64,000 nucleotides of DNA, taken from contig NZ_QCYG01000004.1 of assembly GCF_003072065.1 (NCBI RefSeq), forward strand, positions 248,001 through 312,000. Direction: 5' to 3'. The notes beneath the pieces are model-generated. The model was given only the letters and a program-made list of their open reading frames with translations. It made no database searches and was not told the origin of the DNA. Shown in pieces: positions 37,991 through 48,549 of this stretch. Position 1 is the stretch's first letter; each line of letters opens with the position of its first letter. The position numbers were made by a program, and so were the translations under genes. This stretch comes from Thalassorhabdomicrobium marinisediminis. Its GTDB lineage: Bacteria > Pseudomonadota > Alphaproteobacteria > Rhodobacterales > Rhodobacteraceae.

Positions 37991-38875
37991 ATGGTCCCGC
38001 AAATGTTTGCACTCAAGTCTCTCCTGGGGGGGATTCTTGCGGTCACTCTCGCCACGTCGGCGCTGGCCCAGCCGGTTGCCGATTTCTCCGACCGTCCGAC
38101 GGACTGGCCGATCGGCGGACCGCAGACCGACACCCGCCCCCTGTCGCGCTTCGACGCAGAGCAGCAGCGTGCGCAGGCCGCGCAGGCGGCGTTGCGCGCC
38201 CATCGGCCCAACCCGCGCCCTGTGCACATGATCCGCTATCCGGTGGTGATCTCCCAGAACCCGAGTGTGCGTCCGAGGATGCGGGTGAACTACATCCCCG
38301 ACGCCCGGTGGGATTTCCGCGGCGACAGCGCCAGTTGGACCCGCGCTGCGCTGGCCGCCCTGCGCAGCCACGGCGAGCGGCTGGACGACACCGTGCCCCG
38401 CGACATCGAGACCTGGTGCCCGGGCTATGCGCAAAACCCGCCACATCTGCGCCGCGCCTTCTGGGTGGGGATGATGTCGGCGCTGGCCAAACATGAAAGC
38501 ACCTATCGTCCGACTGCCGTGGGCGGGGGCAATCTTTGGTACGGCCTGCTGCAAATCTACCCCGATACGGCCCGCCGCTACGGCTGCCGCGCCACCACGG
38601 GGGAGGCGTTGAAAGACCCCGAGGACAACCTGTCCTGCGCGATCCGCATCATGAATGTGACCGTGCCGCGGGACAATGCCATCGCCCTGCGCGACACGCG
38701 CTGGCGCGGCGTCGCGGCGGATTGGGGGCCGATGACCCATCGCAGCAAGATCGCCGAGATGGCCGCCTGGACGCGGCAGCAGGAGTATTGTCAGGTTCCC
38801 GTGCCGCAGCAGTCGATCCGGCCCCGCGCGCGGCCCATCGTGCAAGCGGCCCTGTCGACGATGGACGTCAACTAA
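37991..38875 (+). CDS. Periplasmic lytic transglycosylase-like protein
   Basis: A 294-residue protein with a Sec signal peptide ending in TSALA. The C-terminal half is an SLT-type lysozyme fold: [13 protein letters not shown], where the glutamate is the likely catalytic acid, is followed by [16 protein letters not shown] and later by the [11 protein letters not shown] region. Such enzymes cleave the MurNAc-GlcNAc bond in peptidoglycan. The middle section (residues 30-110) is proline- and arginine-rich and of unknown function. Start choice is uncertain among TTG 37967, ATG 37991 and ATG 38003. It is divergent from gatB and convergent with pepN. Confidence 0.85.
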   Translation: MVPQMFALKSLLGGILAVTLATSALAQPVADFSDRPTDWPIGGPQTDTRPLSRFDAEQQRAQAAQAALRAHRPNPRPVHMIRYPVVISQNPSVRPRMRVNYIPDARWDFRGDSASWTRAALAALRSHGERLDDTVPRDIETWCPGYAQNPPHLRRAFWVGMMSALAKHESTYRPTAVGGGNLWYGLLQIYPDTARRYGCRATTGEALKDPEDNLSCAIRIMNVTVPRDNAIALRDTRWRGVAADWGPMTHRSKIAEMAAWTRQQEYCQVPVPQQSIRPRARPIVQAALSTMDVN

Positions 38876-38905
38876 GCGCACTGCAAAAGCGGGCCTCAGC
38901 GTGGG

Positions 38906-41464
38906 CTACTCTGCGTCCCCCAGAATGCGGCTGACCATCTCGGCCGTGTCAGGGGACAGACCGTCGGTCGCGGCAATCCGGTGCAGCACCGCCCGCATTT
39001 TCGCCTGCCGGTCGGCATCGTAGCGCCGCCACGTCTCGAACGCCGTGGTCATCCGCGCGGCGGTCTGCGGGTTCATCCCGTCCAGCTTGCTGATCCAGTC
39101 GCCCAGCAGGTCGTAAGCGGCGCCCGAGGGGTGGTGGAACCCCGCGCTGTGGCCCGCGAGCGCCCCGAACACCGCGCGGAAGCGGTTGGGGTTCTTCATG
39201 TCGAAATCAGGCTCCCGGGTCAGTGCTTCGGCCACGGCTGCGGCGTCCTCGGGCGCGGCGGTGGCGACCTTCAGGCCGAACCACTTGTCAGTCACCAGCC
39301 GGTCGTTGCGCCACTGATCGCGGAAAGCGGCGCTTTCGGCGTCGCCCTTGCCGATCTGCAGCAGCACCGACAGCGCGGCCAGTTGCAACGTCATATTGTC
39401 GGCGCCCGCAAATTGCGCCTGAGCGGCCGCGCCCCCGTCGAGCCGCGACAAAAGTGCGAGCGCGGCTGTGCCAAGGCTGCGTTTGCCGGCGGACTTCGCA
39501 TCAGGCGAGTAGGGGCCTTCGACGGTCATGGCCGCCCGAATGCGCGGCAGCGTGTCTTGCAGGTGCTGCGCCAGCGCCAGCTTCAGCGCCTCGCGCGCGG
39601 TGTGGATCGCCATGGGGTCAGGGGTCGTGCCGGCGTCATGGAGCGCTTGGGCCAGATCATCCTCACTCGGCAGGGTCAGGCACAGGGCGCGGAACGCCGG
39701 GTCCAGCGTGTCGTCACGCAGGATCGCTGCCACCCCGTCGAGATAGGCCTGATCGGGGGACGCTTCACTTATGATCATCGCCCGCAATACCGATTTGGCA
39801 AGCTTGTCCGCCGCGTCCCATTTGTTGAACGGGTCGGTGTCATGGGCCATCAGAAAGGCGCGGTCGGCGTTGCTTTCGGCGCGCTCAAGGATCACCGGCG
39901 CAGAAAAGTCACGCAGGATCGATGGCACCGGTTTCGCCCCAAGCCCGTCAAAGCTGAAGCTCTGCTCTGTCTCGGTCATCTCGAGCATGGTGGTCGGCAT
40001 CACTTCGTCCCCGTTGGGCGACAGCAGGCCCACGGCGATGGGGATCACCTGCGGCTCCTTCTGCTCCTGCCCGGGCGTAGGCGGCGTTTCCTGTTTGAAA
40101 TGAAGCGTATAGGTGCCGTCCTTAAAGTCGTCCGTCACCGTCACGCGCGGGGTGCCTGCCTGTGAATACCAGCGTTTGAACTGGGTCAGATCGCGGCCCG
40201 TGGCATCCTCGAACACCTTCAGCCAATCCTCGATCGTCGCAGCCTCACCGTCGTGGCGGTCGAAGTAAAGATCGACGGCCTTGTAATAGGCCTCATCCCC
40301 GACTAGCCGCTTGAGCATGCCGATCAGCTCAGCGCCTTTCTCGTAAACGGTGATCGTATAGAAGTTGTTGATCTCGATGAAGCTTTCGGGGCGCACCGGA
40401 TGCGCGAGGGGGCCGTTATCCTCGCGGAACTGGCGCGAGCGCAGCACGATCGCATCCTCGATCCGTTTCACCGCATGACTGCCCTGATCGCCGGTATATT
40501 GCTGATCGCGGAACACGGTCAGCCCTTCTTTCAGACACAGCTGGAACCAGTCGCGGCAGGTGATCCGGTTGCCGGTCCAGTTGTGGAAATACTCGTGCGC
40601 GATGATCGCGTCGATCCGCTCGTAATTGGCGTCGGTGCTCGTGTCCGGGGAGGCCAGCACGCAGCTGGAGTTGAAAATGTTCAACCCCTTGTTCTCCATC
40701 GCGCCGGCATTGAAGTCATCCACGGCCACGATGTTGAAAATGTCCAAGTCGTATTCGCGGCCGTAAACCTCTTCATCCCAGCGCATGGCGCGTTTCAGGG
40801 CCTCCATGCCGAAGGCGCATTTCCCCTCATCCGGGCCGGGGCGCACGTAGAGGTTCAACGTGACGTCTTTGCCGGACATCGTGGTAAATTGCCCCGAATG
40901 GGCGGCCAGATCGCCCGCGACCAGCGCGAAAAGATAGGCGGGCTTGCGCCATGGGTCGTGCCATTCTGCCCAGCCGTCGCCTTGGTCCACGGGGTTGCCG
41001 TTCGACAGCATCACCGGCAGGTCGCTTTCGATCCGCGTGGTGAAGACGCTCATGACGTCCGGGCGGTCGGGGTAGAAGGTGATCTTGCGGAAGCCTTCGG
41101 CCTCGCACTGGGTGCAATACATGCCGTTGGACATATAAAGCCCTTCGAGCGCGGTGTTCGTCTGCGGCGAGATTTCGACCTCGGCTTCCCAGACAAAGGG
41201 CGCGTCGGGCACGGTGCAGGTCAGGCCTTTGTCGGTGACCTCGGGCGAGACCGCGACCCCATCAATCTTCGCCGAGATCAGCTGCATGTCCTCCCCGTGC
41301 AAAAAGAACGGACCCGGGGCCTCGGTGTTGGGACGGAATGCGATGCGACTGATCACCCGGGTTTGCGTGGGATGCAGCCGGAAGGTCAGGTGCACCGTGT
41401 CGACGTGATAGCCGAAGGGGCGGTAATCGCTCAGGTAAATGGTCTGGGGGCTTGCGTCTTTCAT
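38906..41464 (-). CDS. pepN: Aminopeptidase N (M1 family)
   Basis: Cytoplasmic zinc aminopeptidase of broad specificity, 852 residues. The substrate-binding motif GAMENKG lies near residue 257 and the zinc site HEYFHNWTGNR (HExxH) near residue 293, with the third ligand glutamate in LKEGLTVFRD 19 residues further on. The N-terminal beta domain and the long helical C-terminal domain of E. coli-type PepN are both present, so the gene is complete. CGGAGGACCCC gives a strong ribosome-binding site. It is divergent from the small DUF2256 gene. Confidence 0.96.
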   Translation of the reverse strand: MKDASPQTIYLSDYRPFGYHVDTVHLTFRLHPTQTRVISRIAFRPNTEAPGPFFLHGEDMQLISAKIDGVAVSPEVTDKGLTCTVPDAPFVWEAEVEISPQTNTALEGLYMSNGMYCTQCEAEGFRKITFYPDRPDVMSVFTTRIESDLPVMLSNGNPVDQGDGWAEWHDPWRKPAYLFALVAGDLAAHSGQFTTMSGKDVTLNLYVRPGPDEGKCAFGMEALKRAMRWDEEVYGREYDLDIFNIVAVDDFNAGAMENKGLNIFNSSCVLASPDTSTDANYERIDAIIAHEYFHNWTGNRITCRDWFQLCLKEGLTVFRDQQYTGDQGSHAVKRIEDAIVLRSRQFREDNGPLAHPVRPESFIEINNFYTITVYEKGAELIGMLKRLVGDEAYYKAVDLYFDRHDGEAATIEDWLKVFEDATGRDLTQFKRWYSQAGTPRVTVTDDFKDGTYTLHFKQETPPTPGQEQKEPQVIPIAVGLLSPNGDEVMPTTMLEMTETEQSFSFDGLGAKPVPSILRDFSAPVILERAESNADRAFLMAHDTDPFNKWDAADKLAKSVLRAMIISEASPDQAYLDGVAAILRDDTLDPAFRALCLTLPSEDDLAQALHDAGTTPDPMAIHTAREALKLALAQHLQDTLPRIRAAMTVEGPYSPDAKSAGKRSLGTAALALLSRLDGGAAAQAQFAGADNMTLQLAALSVLLQIGKGDAESAAFRDQWRNDRLVTDKWFGLKVATAAPEDAAAVAEALTREPDFDMKNPNRFRAVFGALAGHSAGFHHPSGAAYDLLGDWISKLDGMNPQTAARMTTAFETWRRYDADRQAKMRAVLHRIAATDGLSPDTAEMVSRILGDAE

Positions 41465-41543
41465 GGGGTCCTCCGGCTGGGGTTGCGGGGAACCTAGTCA
41501 CCGTCCCGCTGGGCCACAAGGCGGATCGCCCTAACTTTGCCCC

Positions 41544-41708
41544 ATGAAGATGCGTCGCAAATCGGACCTGCCGTCAAAGCTGTGCAAAACCTGCGGGCGG
41601 CCGTTCGTCTGGCGCCGCAAATGGGCGCGCGACTGGGAACAGGTGCAATACTGCTCGCGCCGGTGCCGGACAGCGCGCGACGTTTTAAACTCTCAAGAAA
41701 TTCGATAA
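41544..41708 (+). CDS. DUF2256 small cysteine-rich protein
   Basis: A 54-residue protein too short for most gene finders: it begins [20 protein letters not shown], continues [21 protein letters not shown] and ends in NSQEIR. Two CxxC-like pairs (CKTC and CSRRC) form a likely zinc ribbon, and the RP-F-WR+KW pattern is the hallmark of DUF2256 (COG4338). It is very basic, suggesting contact with nucleic acid, but no function is established. It starts 79 bases from the divergent pepN start. Confidence 0.8.
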   Translation: MKMRRKSDLPSKLCKTCGRPFVWRRKWARDWEQVQYCSRRCRTARDVLNSQEIR

Positions 41709-41816
41709 ATTGCTTTAGGGCTGCGGGGCATCGTGCCGGTTGCCTCGGGCGACGTCAGGCCGTAGGTCTGACGCAACAGTGTGCAACGGCATACAGACAG
41801 GTAAAGGACGGGTAAC

Positions 41817-43964
41817 ATGACAGACAGAGTTGAGCGCGCAGGTCTTTCGGTGGCACAGGAACTGGCCGATTTCGTCGAGGGTCAGGCGCTGGACGGGCTC
41901 GACGTGAGCGCCGAAGCGTTCTGGCAGGGCTTGGCGGAGCTGGTCCACGACTTCGGCCCCAAGAACAAGGCCCTGCTGGAGAAGCGCGAGACGCTGCAAA
42001 GCCAGATCGACGATTGGCACACCGCCCGTCAGGGCCAGCCGCTGGACGAGAAAGCCTATGAGGCGTTCCTGCGAAAGATCGGCTATCTCGTCGAGGAAGG
42101 CGCGGATTTCGAGATCGACACCGCCAATGTGGACCCCGAGATCGCCAGTGTGCCCGGACCGCAGCTTGTGGTGCCGATCACCAACGCGCGCTTTGCGCTG
42201 AACGCCGCGAACGCCCGCTGGGGCAGCCTGTATGATGCCTTCTACGGCACCGATGCCATGGGCCGCCAGCCGCAGGGCAAGGGCTATGATCGCGGTCACG
42301 GCGCTCGCGTCGTGGCGCGCACGCGGGTGTTTCTGGATCAGGCCTTTCCGATCAAGAATGCCTCGCACGGGGATGTGGAGAGCTACGCCGTCGAAGACGG
42401 TGCGTTGGTCGTGGATGGCAACCCGTTGATGATGCCCGAGCAATTCGTGGGCTACACCGGCGATGCCGCCGCGCCGGACAGTATCGTGTTGAAAAACAAC
42501 GGCCTGCACGTCGAACTTGTATTCGACGCGGATCATATCATCGGCTCGAAAGACCGTGCGAAACTGGCCGATGTGCAGATGGAAAGCGCGGTGTCGGCGA
42601 TCATGGACTTCGAGGATTCCGTGGCCTGCGTGGATGCCGAGGATAAGGTCGACGCCTATACCAACTGGCTGGGCCTGATGCGCGGCGATCTGACGTCCAC
42701 CTTCGAAAAGGGCGGCAAGACGCAGACCCGTCGATTGGCCGACGACCGCACCTATACCGCGCCTGACGGCGGCACGCTGACGCTGAAAGGGCGCGCGCTG
42801 CTTTGGGTGCGCAACGTAGGCCACCTGATGACCAATCCCGCGATCCTCGACCGGGACGGGAACGAGGTGTTCGAAGGGCTGATGGACGCGATGATCACCG
42901 TGCTGATCGCCATGCACGACCTCGCCCGCGCGGGTGGCAACTCGCTGCACGGGTCGATTTATGTCGTGAAGCCGAAGATGCACGGCCCCGAAGAGGTGGC
43001 CTTCACCGACAGTATCTTCACCCACGTCGAAAAGGCGCTGGGCCTGCCGCAATACACCGTCAAGATCGGCATCATGGACGAAGAGCGCCGCACCTCGGTC
43101 AACCTCAAGGAATGTATCCGCGCCGCGAAAAGCCGTGTCGCCTTTATCAACACCGGCTTCCTTGATCGCACAGGCGACGAGATCCACACCTCGATGGAGG
43201 CAGGGCCGTTCAGCCGCAAGGAATTCATCAAGCGCAAGGGCTGGATCATCGCCTATGAGGATCAGAACGTCGACATTGGTCTGGAATGCGGTCTGTCCGG
43301 CAAGGCGCAGATCGGCAAGGGCATGTGGGCCATGCCCGACGCCATGGCAGCGATGATCGAACAGAAGATCGCCCACCCCAAGGCGGGGGCCAATTGCGCC
43401 TGGGTGCCCAGCCCGACGGCGGCGACGCTGCACGCGCTGCATTACCACAAGGTTGACGTCTTCGCGGTGCAGGACAAGCTCAAGGCTGGGGGCCGCCGCG
43501 CCTATGTGCAGGCCCTGCTGGACATCCCGCTGGCCAGCTACCGCGCCTGGACCGAGGACCAGATCCTGCGTGAGGTCGAGAACAACGCCCAAGGCATCCT
43601 TGGCTATGTGGTGCGCTGGATCGATCAGGGCATCGGCGCGTCGAAAGTGCCCGACATCAATGACGTTCCCCTGATGGAGGATCGCGCCACCTGCCGGATC
43701 TCCGCCCAGCATATCGCCAACTGGATGCACCACGGGATTGTCGATGAGCAGACCGTGATGGACGCGATGCGCAAGATGGCCGTTGTCGTGGACGAGCAGA
43801 ACGCGGGCGATGCGAACTACACGCCTATGGGGCCGGCATTCGACGGGATCGCGTTCCAAGCGGCCTGTGATCTGGTGTTCCGTGGGCGCGAGCAGCCTTC
43901 GGGTTATACCGAGCCGGTCCTGCACCGCCGCCGGTTGGAGCTCAAGGCGCAGCGCAACAGCTAG
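41817..43964 (+). CDS. glcB: Malate synthase G
   Basis: Condenses glyoxylate with acetyl-CoA to malate, the second step of the glyoxylate route. At 715 residues it matches the monomeric G isoform (about 720) rather than the shorter A isoform. The N-terminus [20 protein letters not shown], the central [23 protein letters not shown] region (magnesium-binding acidic residues), [19 protein letters not shown] and the C-terminal [21 protein letters not shown] block with the catalytic aspartate are all in place. It may be constitutive or glycolate-induced; no operator was recognised. Isocitrate lyase is not in this window. Confidence 0.96.
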   Translation: MTDRVERAGLSVAQELADFVEGQALDGLDVSAEAFWQGLAELVHDFGPKNKALLEKRETLQSQIDDWHTARQGQPLDEKAYEAFLRKIGYLVEEGADFEIDTANVDPEIASVPGPQLVVPITNARFALNAANARWGSLYDAFYGTDAMGRQPQGKGYDRGHGARVVARTRVFLDQAFPIKNASHGDVESYAVEDGALVVDGNPLMMPEQFVGYTGDAAAPDSIVLKNNGLHVELVFDADHIIGSKDRAKLADVQMESAVSAIMDFEDSVACVDAEDKVDAYTNWLGLMRGDLTSTFEKGGKTQTRRLADDRTYTAPDGGTLTLKGRALLWVRNVGHLMTNPAILDRDGNEVFEGLMDAMITVLIAMHDLARAGGNSLHGSIYVVKPKMHGPEEVAFTDSIFTHVEKALGLPQYTVKIGIMDEERRTSVNLKECIRAAKSRVAFINTGFLDRTGDEIHTSMEAGPFSRKEFIKRKGWIIAYEDQNVDIGLECGLSGKAQIGKGMWAMPDAMAAMIEQKIAHPKAGANCAWVPSPTAATLHALHYHKVDVFAVQDKLKAGGRRAYVQALLDIPLASYRAWTEDQILREVENNAQGILGYVVRWIDQGIGASKVPDINDVPLMEDRATCRISAQHIANWMHHGIVDEQTVMDAMRKMAVVVDEQNAGDANYTPMGPAFDGIAFQAACDLVFRGREQPSGYTEPVLHRRRLELKAQRNS

Positions 43965-44043
43965 GGCGTGGCGCGCGCTGGATGCGCACCGGGGGTTTGA
44001 TCTTGCGCGGGGGCTTGCTAAACCTCGTGCAAAAGGGACCCCC

Positions 44044-44817
44044 ATGCGCAAACCTGTTATCGGCATCATCGGCAACCGCTATATCGTCAACGACGACTAT
44101 CCCGTTCACGCTGCGGGGATGATGGATTCCGAAGCCATCGCCCATGTCGCGGAGGCGGTGCCGCTCATTGTGCCAGCTGACCCCACGCTCGTGGACCTCG
44201 ACGATTTGCTTGAGACCTGCGACGGTTTCCTGCTGACCGGCGGGCGGCCCAACGTCCACCCCGAGGAATACGGCCATCCGCCCACCGAGGCCCACGGCGC
44301 CTTTGACCGGGCGCGGGATGGGCTGACCTTGCCTCTGGTGCGCCGCTGCGTTGAGCGGGGCCAGCCGTTCTTCGGGATTTGTCGCGGGTTTCAAGAGGTT
44401 GCCGTCGCCATGGGCTGCACCCTTCACCCCGAAATCCGAGATCTGGACGGGCGCGACAATCACCGGATGCCGCCCGACGGCACGCTGGAAGAGAAGTTTG
44501 CGATGCGCCATATCGTGACCCTGACCGAGGGCGGCAAGTTTCATGAGCTGATGGGCACCACGGAAATCATGACCAATTCGCTGCACGGGCAGGGGATCCT
44601 TGACCCCAGCGACAATATCGTGGTCGAGGGGCACGCCCCCGACGGCACGCCCGAAGCGATCTACGTGCGCGATGCCAAGGGCTTCACGCTGAGCGTCCAG
44701 TGGCATCCGGAGTATCAGGCCGGGATCGATCCCGTGTCCAAACGGCTGTTCGGGGGGCTGGGCGACGCCGCGCGCGACTGGGCGAACGGTCGGCAGAGCT
44801 TCCGCCGCAGCGCCTGA
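44044..44817 (+). CDS. Class I glutamine amidotransferase-like hydrolase (gamma-glutamyl-GABA hydrolase type, C26)
   Basis: A 257-residue cytoplasmic protein related to PuuD. The nucleophile elbow PFFGICRGFQEVAVAMG contains the catalytic cysteine near residue 114, and the histidine and glutamate of the triad are in SVQWHPEYQ near residue 219. The N-terminus MRKPVIGIIGNRY and LLTGGRPNVHPEEYG are typical of C26 peptidases, which hydrolyse gamma-glutamyl-gamma-aminobutyrate in putrescine breakdown. No other putrescine genes are adjacent, so the exact substrate is open. AAAGGGACC precedes the ATG at 44044. Confidence 0.88.
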   Translation: MRKPVIGIIGNRYIVNDDYPVHAAGMMDSEAIAHVAEAVPLIVPADPTLVDLDDLLETCDGFLLTGGRPNVHPEEYGHPPTEAHGAFDRARDGLTLPLVRRCVERGQPFFGICRGFQEVAVAMGCTLHPEIRDLDGRDNHRMPPDGTLEEKFAMRHIVTLTEGGKFHELMGTTEIMTNSLHGQGILDPSDNIVVEGHAPDGTPEAIYVRDAKGFTLSVQWHPEYQAGIDPVSKRLFGGLGDAARDWANGRQSFRRSA

Positions 44818-44853
44818 CGCGACGCTTCCCAAGCGCGCGCGACACGCGCCAAA

Positions 44854-47800
44854 TCAGGTGCGCACCAGCATCGCCTCGTGCCGTTTGAGGCAACGCCGCG
44901 CAGGGGCGCCATAGGTCTTGGGATCGGCGCGCAGCTCGGGGAAGATCGCGAAAAGCTCGTCCCGCGCCTTGTCGCCCACGGCAGAAAAGCCGATATCGCC
45001 GGGGTGAAAACTCTCGGTCGCGGCCCCCTCGGCATAGATGATCTCGTGCTGGTCGAACATCATGTGGATGTAAGTCACCGCTTCGCGCTCGTCCTGCGTC
45101 ACGTCCATGCCGTCCACTAGATGCTTGGCGGCGACGAGCACCTCGCTCTCTCCGAAGAGAAGCTCGGCGCGGTAGCCCTGAAACATGACCCGGTGCTGCG
45201 GAGAGACGATGAGGTCCTGTTCCTGTCCGCCCAGCACGCCCTTGCGGATCGTCACCGGCGCGAAGCGGTCCACCGCAGGGACCCGGCGCGCTTCGATCCA
45301 GCGGATCGCCTGCAATCCGTGATCGCGGGTGACCACCTGATCGCCCACCCGCAGGTCCTCGATTGCAATGAGACCGCGGGGCGTGGCGATGCGCGTGCCC
45401 GGCGTGAAGCAGATGATGTTCTCGATCTCGGTGAAGTTGAGGATCGTGCCGTCGTCCAGCGTGATCGAGCCCGAATAGCTGCCGGTGCCATCGTCAACGA
45501 AGCTGTCGCGCACCTCCTTGGTAAGCTGCCCAAGGGTGCCAAGCTGCAAAGTGTCGCCGCCGGTCTCGGAGCCGCTGCCGCCTTCAATGGTGATCGTGCC
45601 GTTCTCCGCCTCACCCAGATCTTCGAGCGTGAAGATGTCGTCGCCCGCACCGCCATAGATCTCGTCACCCTCGGTGAAGGTGATCGTATCGTTGCCCGCA
45701 CCGCCATAGAGGGTATCGGCGCCAAGCCCGCCGGACATGGTATCGTCGCCCGCACCGGCATAGACGTGATCGTCACCCGCGCCGCCGATGACCGTGTCAT
45801 TGCCTGAGCCGAGCACCACCAACTCCATCTCGGAGAATGTCGCCGTGTTCGCGCCATCGCTGAGCGTCCCGGCCTCGTCCCCGGTGAAGGTGAGCGTCAC
45901 ATCGGAGGTCATGCCACCGGCGTCGATCACATCGATATCGGCGGGGCCCGTGTCTTCGCCCCCGGTCAGCGTGTCGTTGCCGAAGCCTTCGCCGACCACG
46001 AAGGTGTCCGATCCGGTCCCCCCGTCAAGCACATCGTCGCCCGCTCCGGCATAGAGCACATCGCGCCCTGCGCCGCCGAACAGCGTGTCGTCCCCCGCAC
46101 CGCCGCGCAGGATATCGTCGCCACTGTCGCCAAAGACGGTGTCATTCCCCGCACCGCCCTGAATCGTGTCGTTACCGGTGCCGCCATAGACCTCGTCCGC
46201 GCCGGACCCTGCATCGATGCTGTCGTCGCCGCCATAGCCATAGATCAGGTCATCGTCGCCCGTGTCGCCGGGAAGGATCGCATCGCCATTGTCGACACGG
46301 TCGCCATCGGGGTCGCCGACGTAGGCGCTGTCGATCACATCCGCGCCGGCGGTGCCTTCGACGGTGCCGTCGCTGAGCGGGATGCCAAGGGCGTTGAGGT
46401 AGAAGGGGTCGGCCGCAGCGGCCGGATCGATCCCTTCGATGGTGATCGTCTCGCCCCGGGGGAAGGTCAGGACCGCGTTGCCCGCGCCGTCGTCCGAGAC
46501 GGTGACGTTGTTGACGTTGATCGGCTTGCCGTCCGGGCTGGTCAGCAAAATGACGTCGAGCCGGTCCACCCCGGTGAAGGTGCCGTCGCCGTTGTCGATG
46601 GGGGCGTCGAAGTTGATGATGTAATCGTCGCCGAACCCGTTATCGAGATAGACCACATCCGCGTCACCATCGGTGCCGCCGGCGCCGTCCGAGCCCAGAT
46701 CGAAAACGTCGTCGCCCGCCCCGGCAAGGATGGAATCCGCGCCGCTGCCCGCGTCGATGGTGTCATCCCCACGCCCGCCGCCGATGGAATCGTTGCCCGC
46801 GCCTGCGGCAACGCTCACCCCGCTGTGGTCCAGACGCAGGTCGATGAAGTCGCCGTGGTCCGTGCCCTCGAAGGCTTCGATTTCGCTGTAGCTGCCGCCC
46901 GCGGCGGTGCCATCGAACGCATAGGTCCCGGATTCGTCCCCGGTGGCGACGATGTCGATCCCCTGACCGGAGGCGGGCGCGCTGAAGGAGAGGGTGTCGA
47001 CGTCCTGCCCGTCGGCATCCTCGCCACCGATGATCGTGTCCTGCCCGTCAGTGTCGGTGATCTCGAACCGGTCCGAGCCGGTGCCCCCGTCGAGCGTGTC
47101 ATCGCCTGCGCCCGCAAGAAGCGTGTCGTCGTCCGCGCCGCCATAAAGGCTGTCGTCGCCGGGGCCGCCATCCAGCCGGTCCGCGCCGCTGCCGCCGAAC
47201 AGGGTGTCATTGCCTGCGCCGCCGTCGAGGAAGTCGTCACCTGTGCCGCCGCCGACGATGTCCGCACCCTCACCGCCATAGACGGTGTCATTGTCGCCCC
47301 CCCCGGTCAGGCTGTCGTCGCCGCTGCCGCCGAATAGAACGTCATCGCCTGCGCCGCCGTCGATGGTGTCGTCATTGATGGATGGGTTGTCGACGCCGAT
47401 GGTCGTCATCTGCAGGTCGCCCACGCGGATCGCATGGTTTCCGTGGGCCGGGTCAATGTTGTTGTAGTCGATCTCGATTCGCGCCACCGGCCCCGCGATG
47501 CTGACCTCGACAAAGCCGGTCACGGAATCCTCCCGGCCCGAGCCGCCGGAGCCGGGGATCGCCGTGGCCGTGCCGGTCGCGTTGTCGACCGAAATGGTCG
47601 AAGGATCGCCGGGGGTGAGGGTGACCGCCACCGGGTTTCCGTCGGCATCATAGGCGGTGATGATCACCTGATCGACAAACTGACCTCGTGAATAATCCAG
47701 ATCGTGGATGCCGAAGGTGACATCGCGCACCTCGCCCGAGACATTCGCCGGATCGTTGGACGAAAAGTCCATCGACATGGTAGCGGCGTTCTGCCCCGCG

Positions 47801-48549
47801 CCTGTGCGGCCGCCATAAAGCTCAATCGAGGAGCGGTCACTCAGGCTGTTGTAATTGTAGAGCCGCTGGCTCTCATCCATCAAGGCGCGGGTAAAATTTT
47901 CTTCGGCCTCGATCGAGACCGCGACGGCAATCTCACCGTTGGCCGAGGCCCCGGTGAACCCGGCGGCGATGCTGTCATTGTCGTTGATCGCGGTGCCGTT
48001 GTCGGTCTGGTCGGCCCAGCTGAGCTGCGTCGTCTCGCCCTTGACCTCGCCCGCGTCGTCCCCGTGGATCGTATCGTTACCGTCACCACCCCGGATACTG
48101 TCGGCGCCTTGGCCACCGGAAATCGTATCGTCACCCGCACCGGCGTCGATCGTGTCATCGCCCCGACCGCCCTCGACGCTGTCGTTGCCCGCGCTGACCG
48201 ATTCATTCTGGGTGTCGGCATAGCTTTCATCAATCACGTCATCGCCGTCGGTGCCGTCCACGGCCCCGTCCGGGACATAATAGTCCGGTGCGCTGGTCGC
48301 GGTGGCTGATCCGTTAGAGATCGTGTAGTTGTCGGGAACGAAATAGACGTTGCCGTCCGACCCGAGGTGATAGACGCCCGTGTCGGGGATATTATTATAA
48401 TATCTGCCGTTTCCGGTATAGTAACCGGACCACTGCCAAGACCCGGTGCCAAGCGTTTCGTCGATAGTAAATTCGGATGGCGCGCCCGAGATTGCATCGC
48501 CCGCGTCCAAAGACCCATCGTCCAGCCAAACCAGATAACCTGTTGCCAT
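44854..48549 (-). CDS. RTX calcium-binding protein with C-terminal Hint domain
   Basis: A 1231-residue, strongly acidic protein. At least five blocks of RTX nonapeptide repeats (GGxGxDxLx type) lie at about residues 118-165, 392-493, 575-625, 790-880 and 975-1010, each expected to form a calcium-bound beta-roll. A non-repeat domain fills residues 175-385. The last 185 residues form a Hedgehog/intein (Hint) module starting at Cys1047 in IICFTPGTRIATPRG, with the later LIVSPQHRVMF giving the conserved histidine. There is no Sec signal, consistent with type I secretion. Self-cleavage at Cys1047 is possible but inferred. AGGAG lies five bases before the ATG. No secretion genes are adjacent. Confidence 0.9.
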   Translation of the reverse strand: MATGYLVWLDDGSLDAGDAISGAPSEFTIDETLGTGSWQWSGYYTGNGRYYNNIPDTGVYHLGSDGNVYFVPDNYTISNGSATATSAPDYYVPDGAVDGTDGDDVIDESYADTQNESVSAGNDSVEGGRGDDTIDAGAGDDTISGGQGADSIRGGDGNDTIHGDDAGEVKGETTQLSWADQTDNGTAINDNDSIAAGFTGASANGEIAVAVSIEAEENFTRALMDESQRLYNYNSLSDRSSIELYGGRTGAGQNAATMSMDFSSNDPANVSGEVRDVTFGIHDLDYSRGQFVDQVIITAYDADGNPVAVTLTPGDPSTISVDNATGTATAIPGSGGSGREDSVTGFVEVSIAGPVARIEIDYNNIDPAHGNHAIRVGDLQMTTIGVDNPSINDDTIDGGAGDDVLFGGSGDDSLTGGGDNDTVYGGEGADIVGGGTGDDFLDGGAGNDTLFGGSGADRLDGGPGDDSLYGGADDDTLLAGAGDDTLDGGTGSDRFEITDTDGQDTIIGGEDADGQDVDTLSFSAPASGQGIDIVATGDESGTYAFDGTAAGGSYSEIEAFEGTDHGDFIDLRLDHSGVSVAAGAGNDSIGGGRGDDTIDAGSGADSILAGAGDDVFDLGSDGAGGTDGDADVVYLDNGFGDDYIINFDAPIDNGDGTFTGVDRLDVILLTSPDGKPINVNNVTVSDDGAGNAVLTFPRGETITIEGIDPAAAADPFYLNALGIPLSDGTVEGTAGADVIDSAYVGDPDGDRVDNGDAILPGDTGDDDLIYGYGGDDSIDAGSGADEVYGGTGNDTIQGGAGNDTVFGDSGDDILRGGAGDDTLFGGAGRDVLYAGAGDDVLDGGTGSDTFVVGEGFGNDTLTGGEDTGPADIDVIDAGGMTSDVTLTFTGDEAGTLSDGANTATFSEMELVVLGSGNDTVIGGAGDDHVYAGAGDDTMSGGLGADTLYGGAGNDTITFTEGDEIYGGAGDDIFTLEDLGEAENGTITIEGGSGSETGGDTLQLGTLGQLTKEVRDSFVDDGTGSYSGSITLDDGTILNFTEIENIICFTPGTRIATPRGLIAIEDLRVGDQVVTRDHGLQAIRWIEARRVPAVDRFAPVTIRKGVLGGQEQDLIVSPQHRVMFQGYRAELLFGESEVLVAAKHLVDGMDVTQDEREAVTYIHMMFDQHEIIYAEGAATESFHPGDIGFSAVGDKARDELFAIFPELRADPKTYGAPARRCLKRHEAMLVRT

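Noticed and set aside
41715-44075. 786-codon minus-strand open frame opposite malate synthase G
   Set aside because: It lies fully across glcB, whose protein is unmistakable; the product is Arg/His/Gly-rich without recognisable domains.
45121-47691. Possible plus-strand genes and tandem DNA repeats over the RTX region
   Set aside because: The repetitive DNA is explained by the RTX nonapeptide codons of the minus-strand gene; the spacing is nine codons with no CRISPR-like unique spacers.
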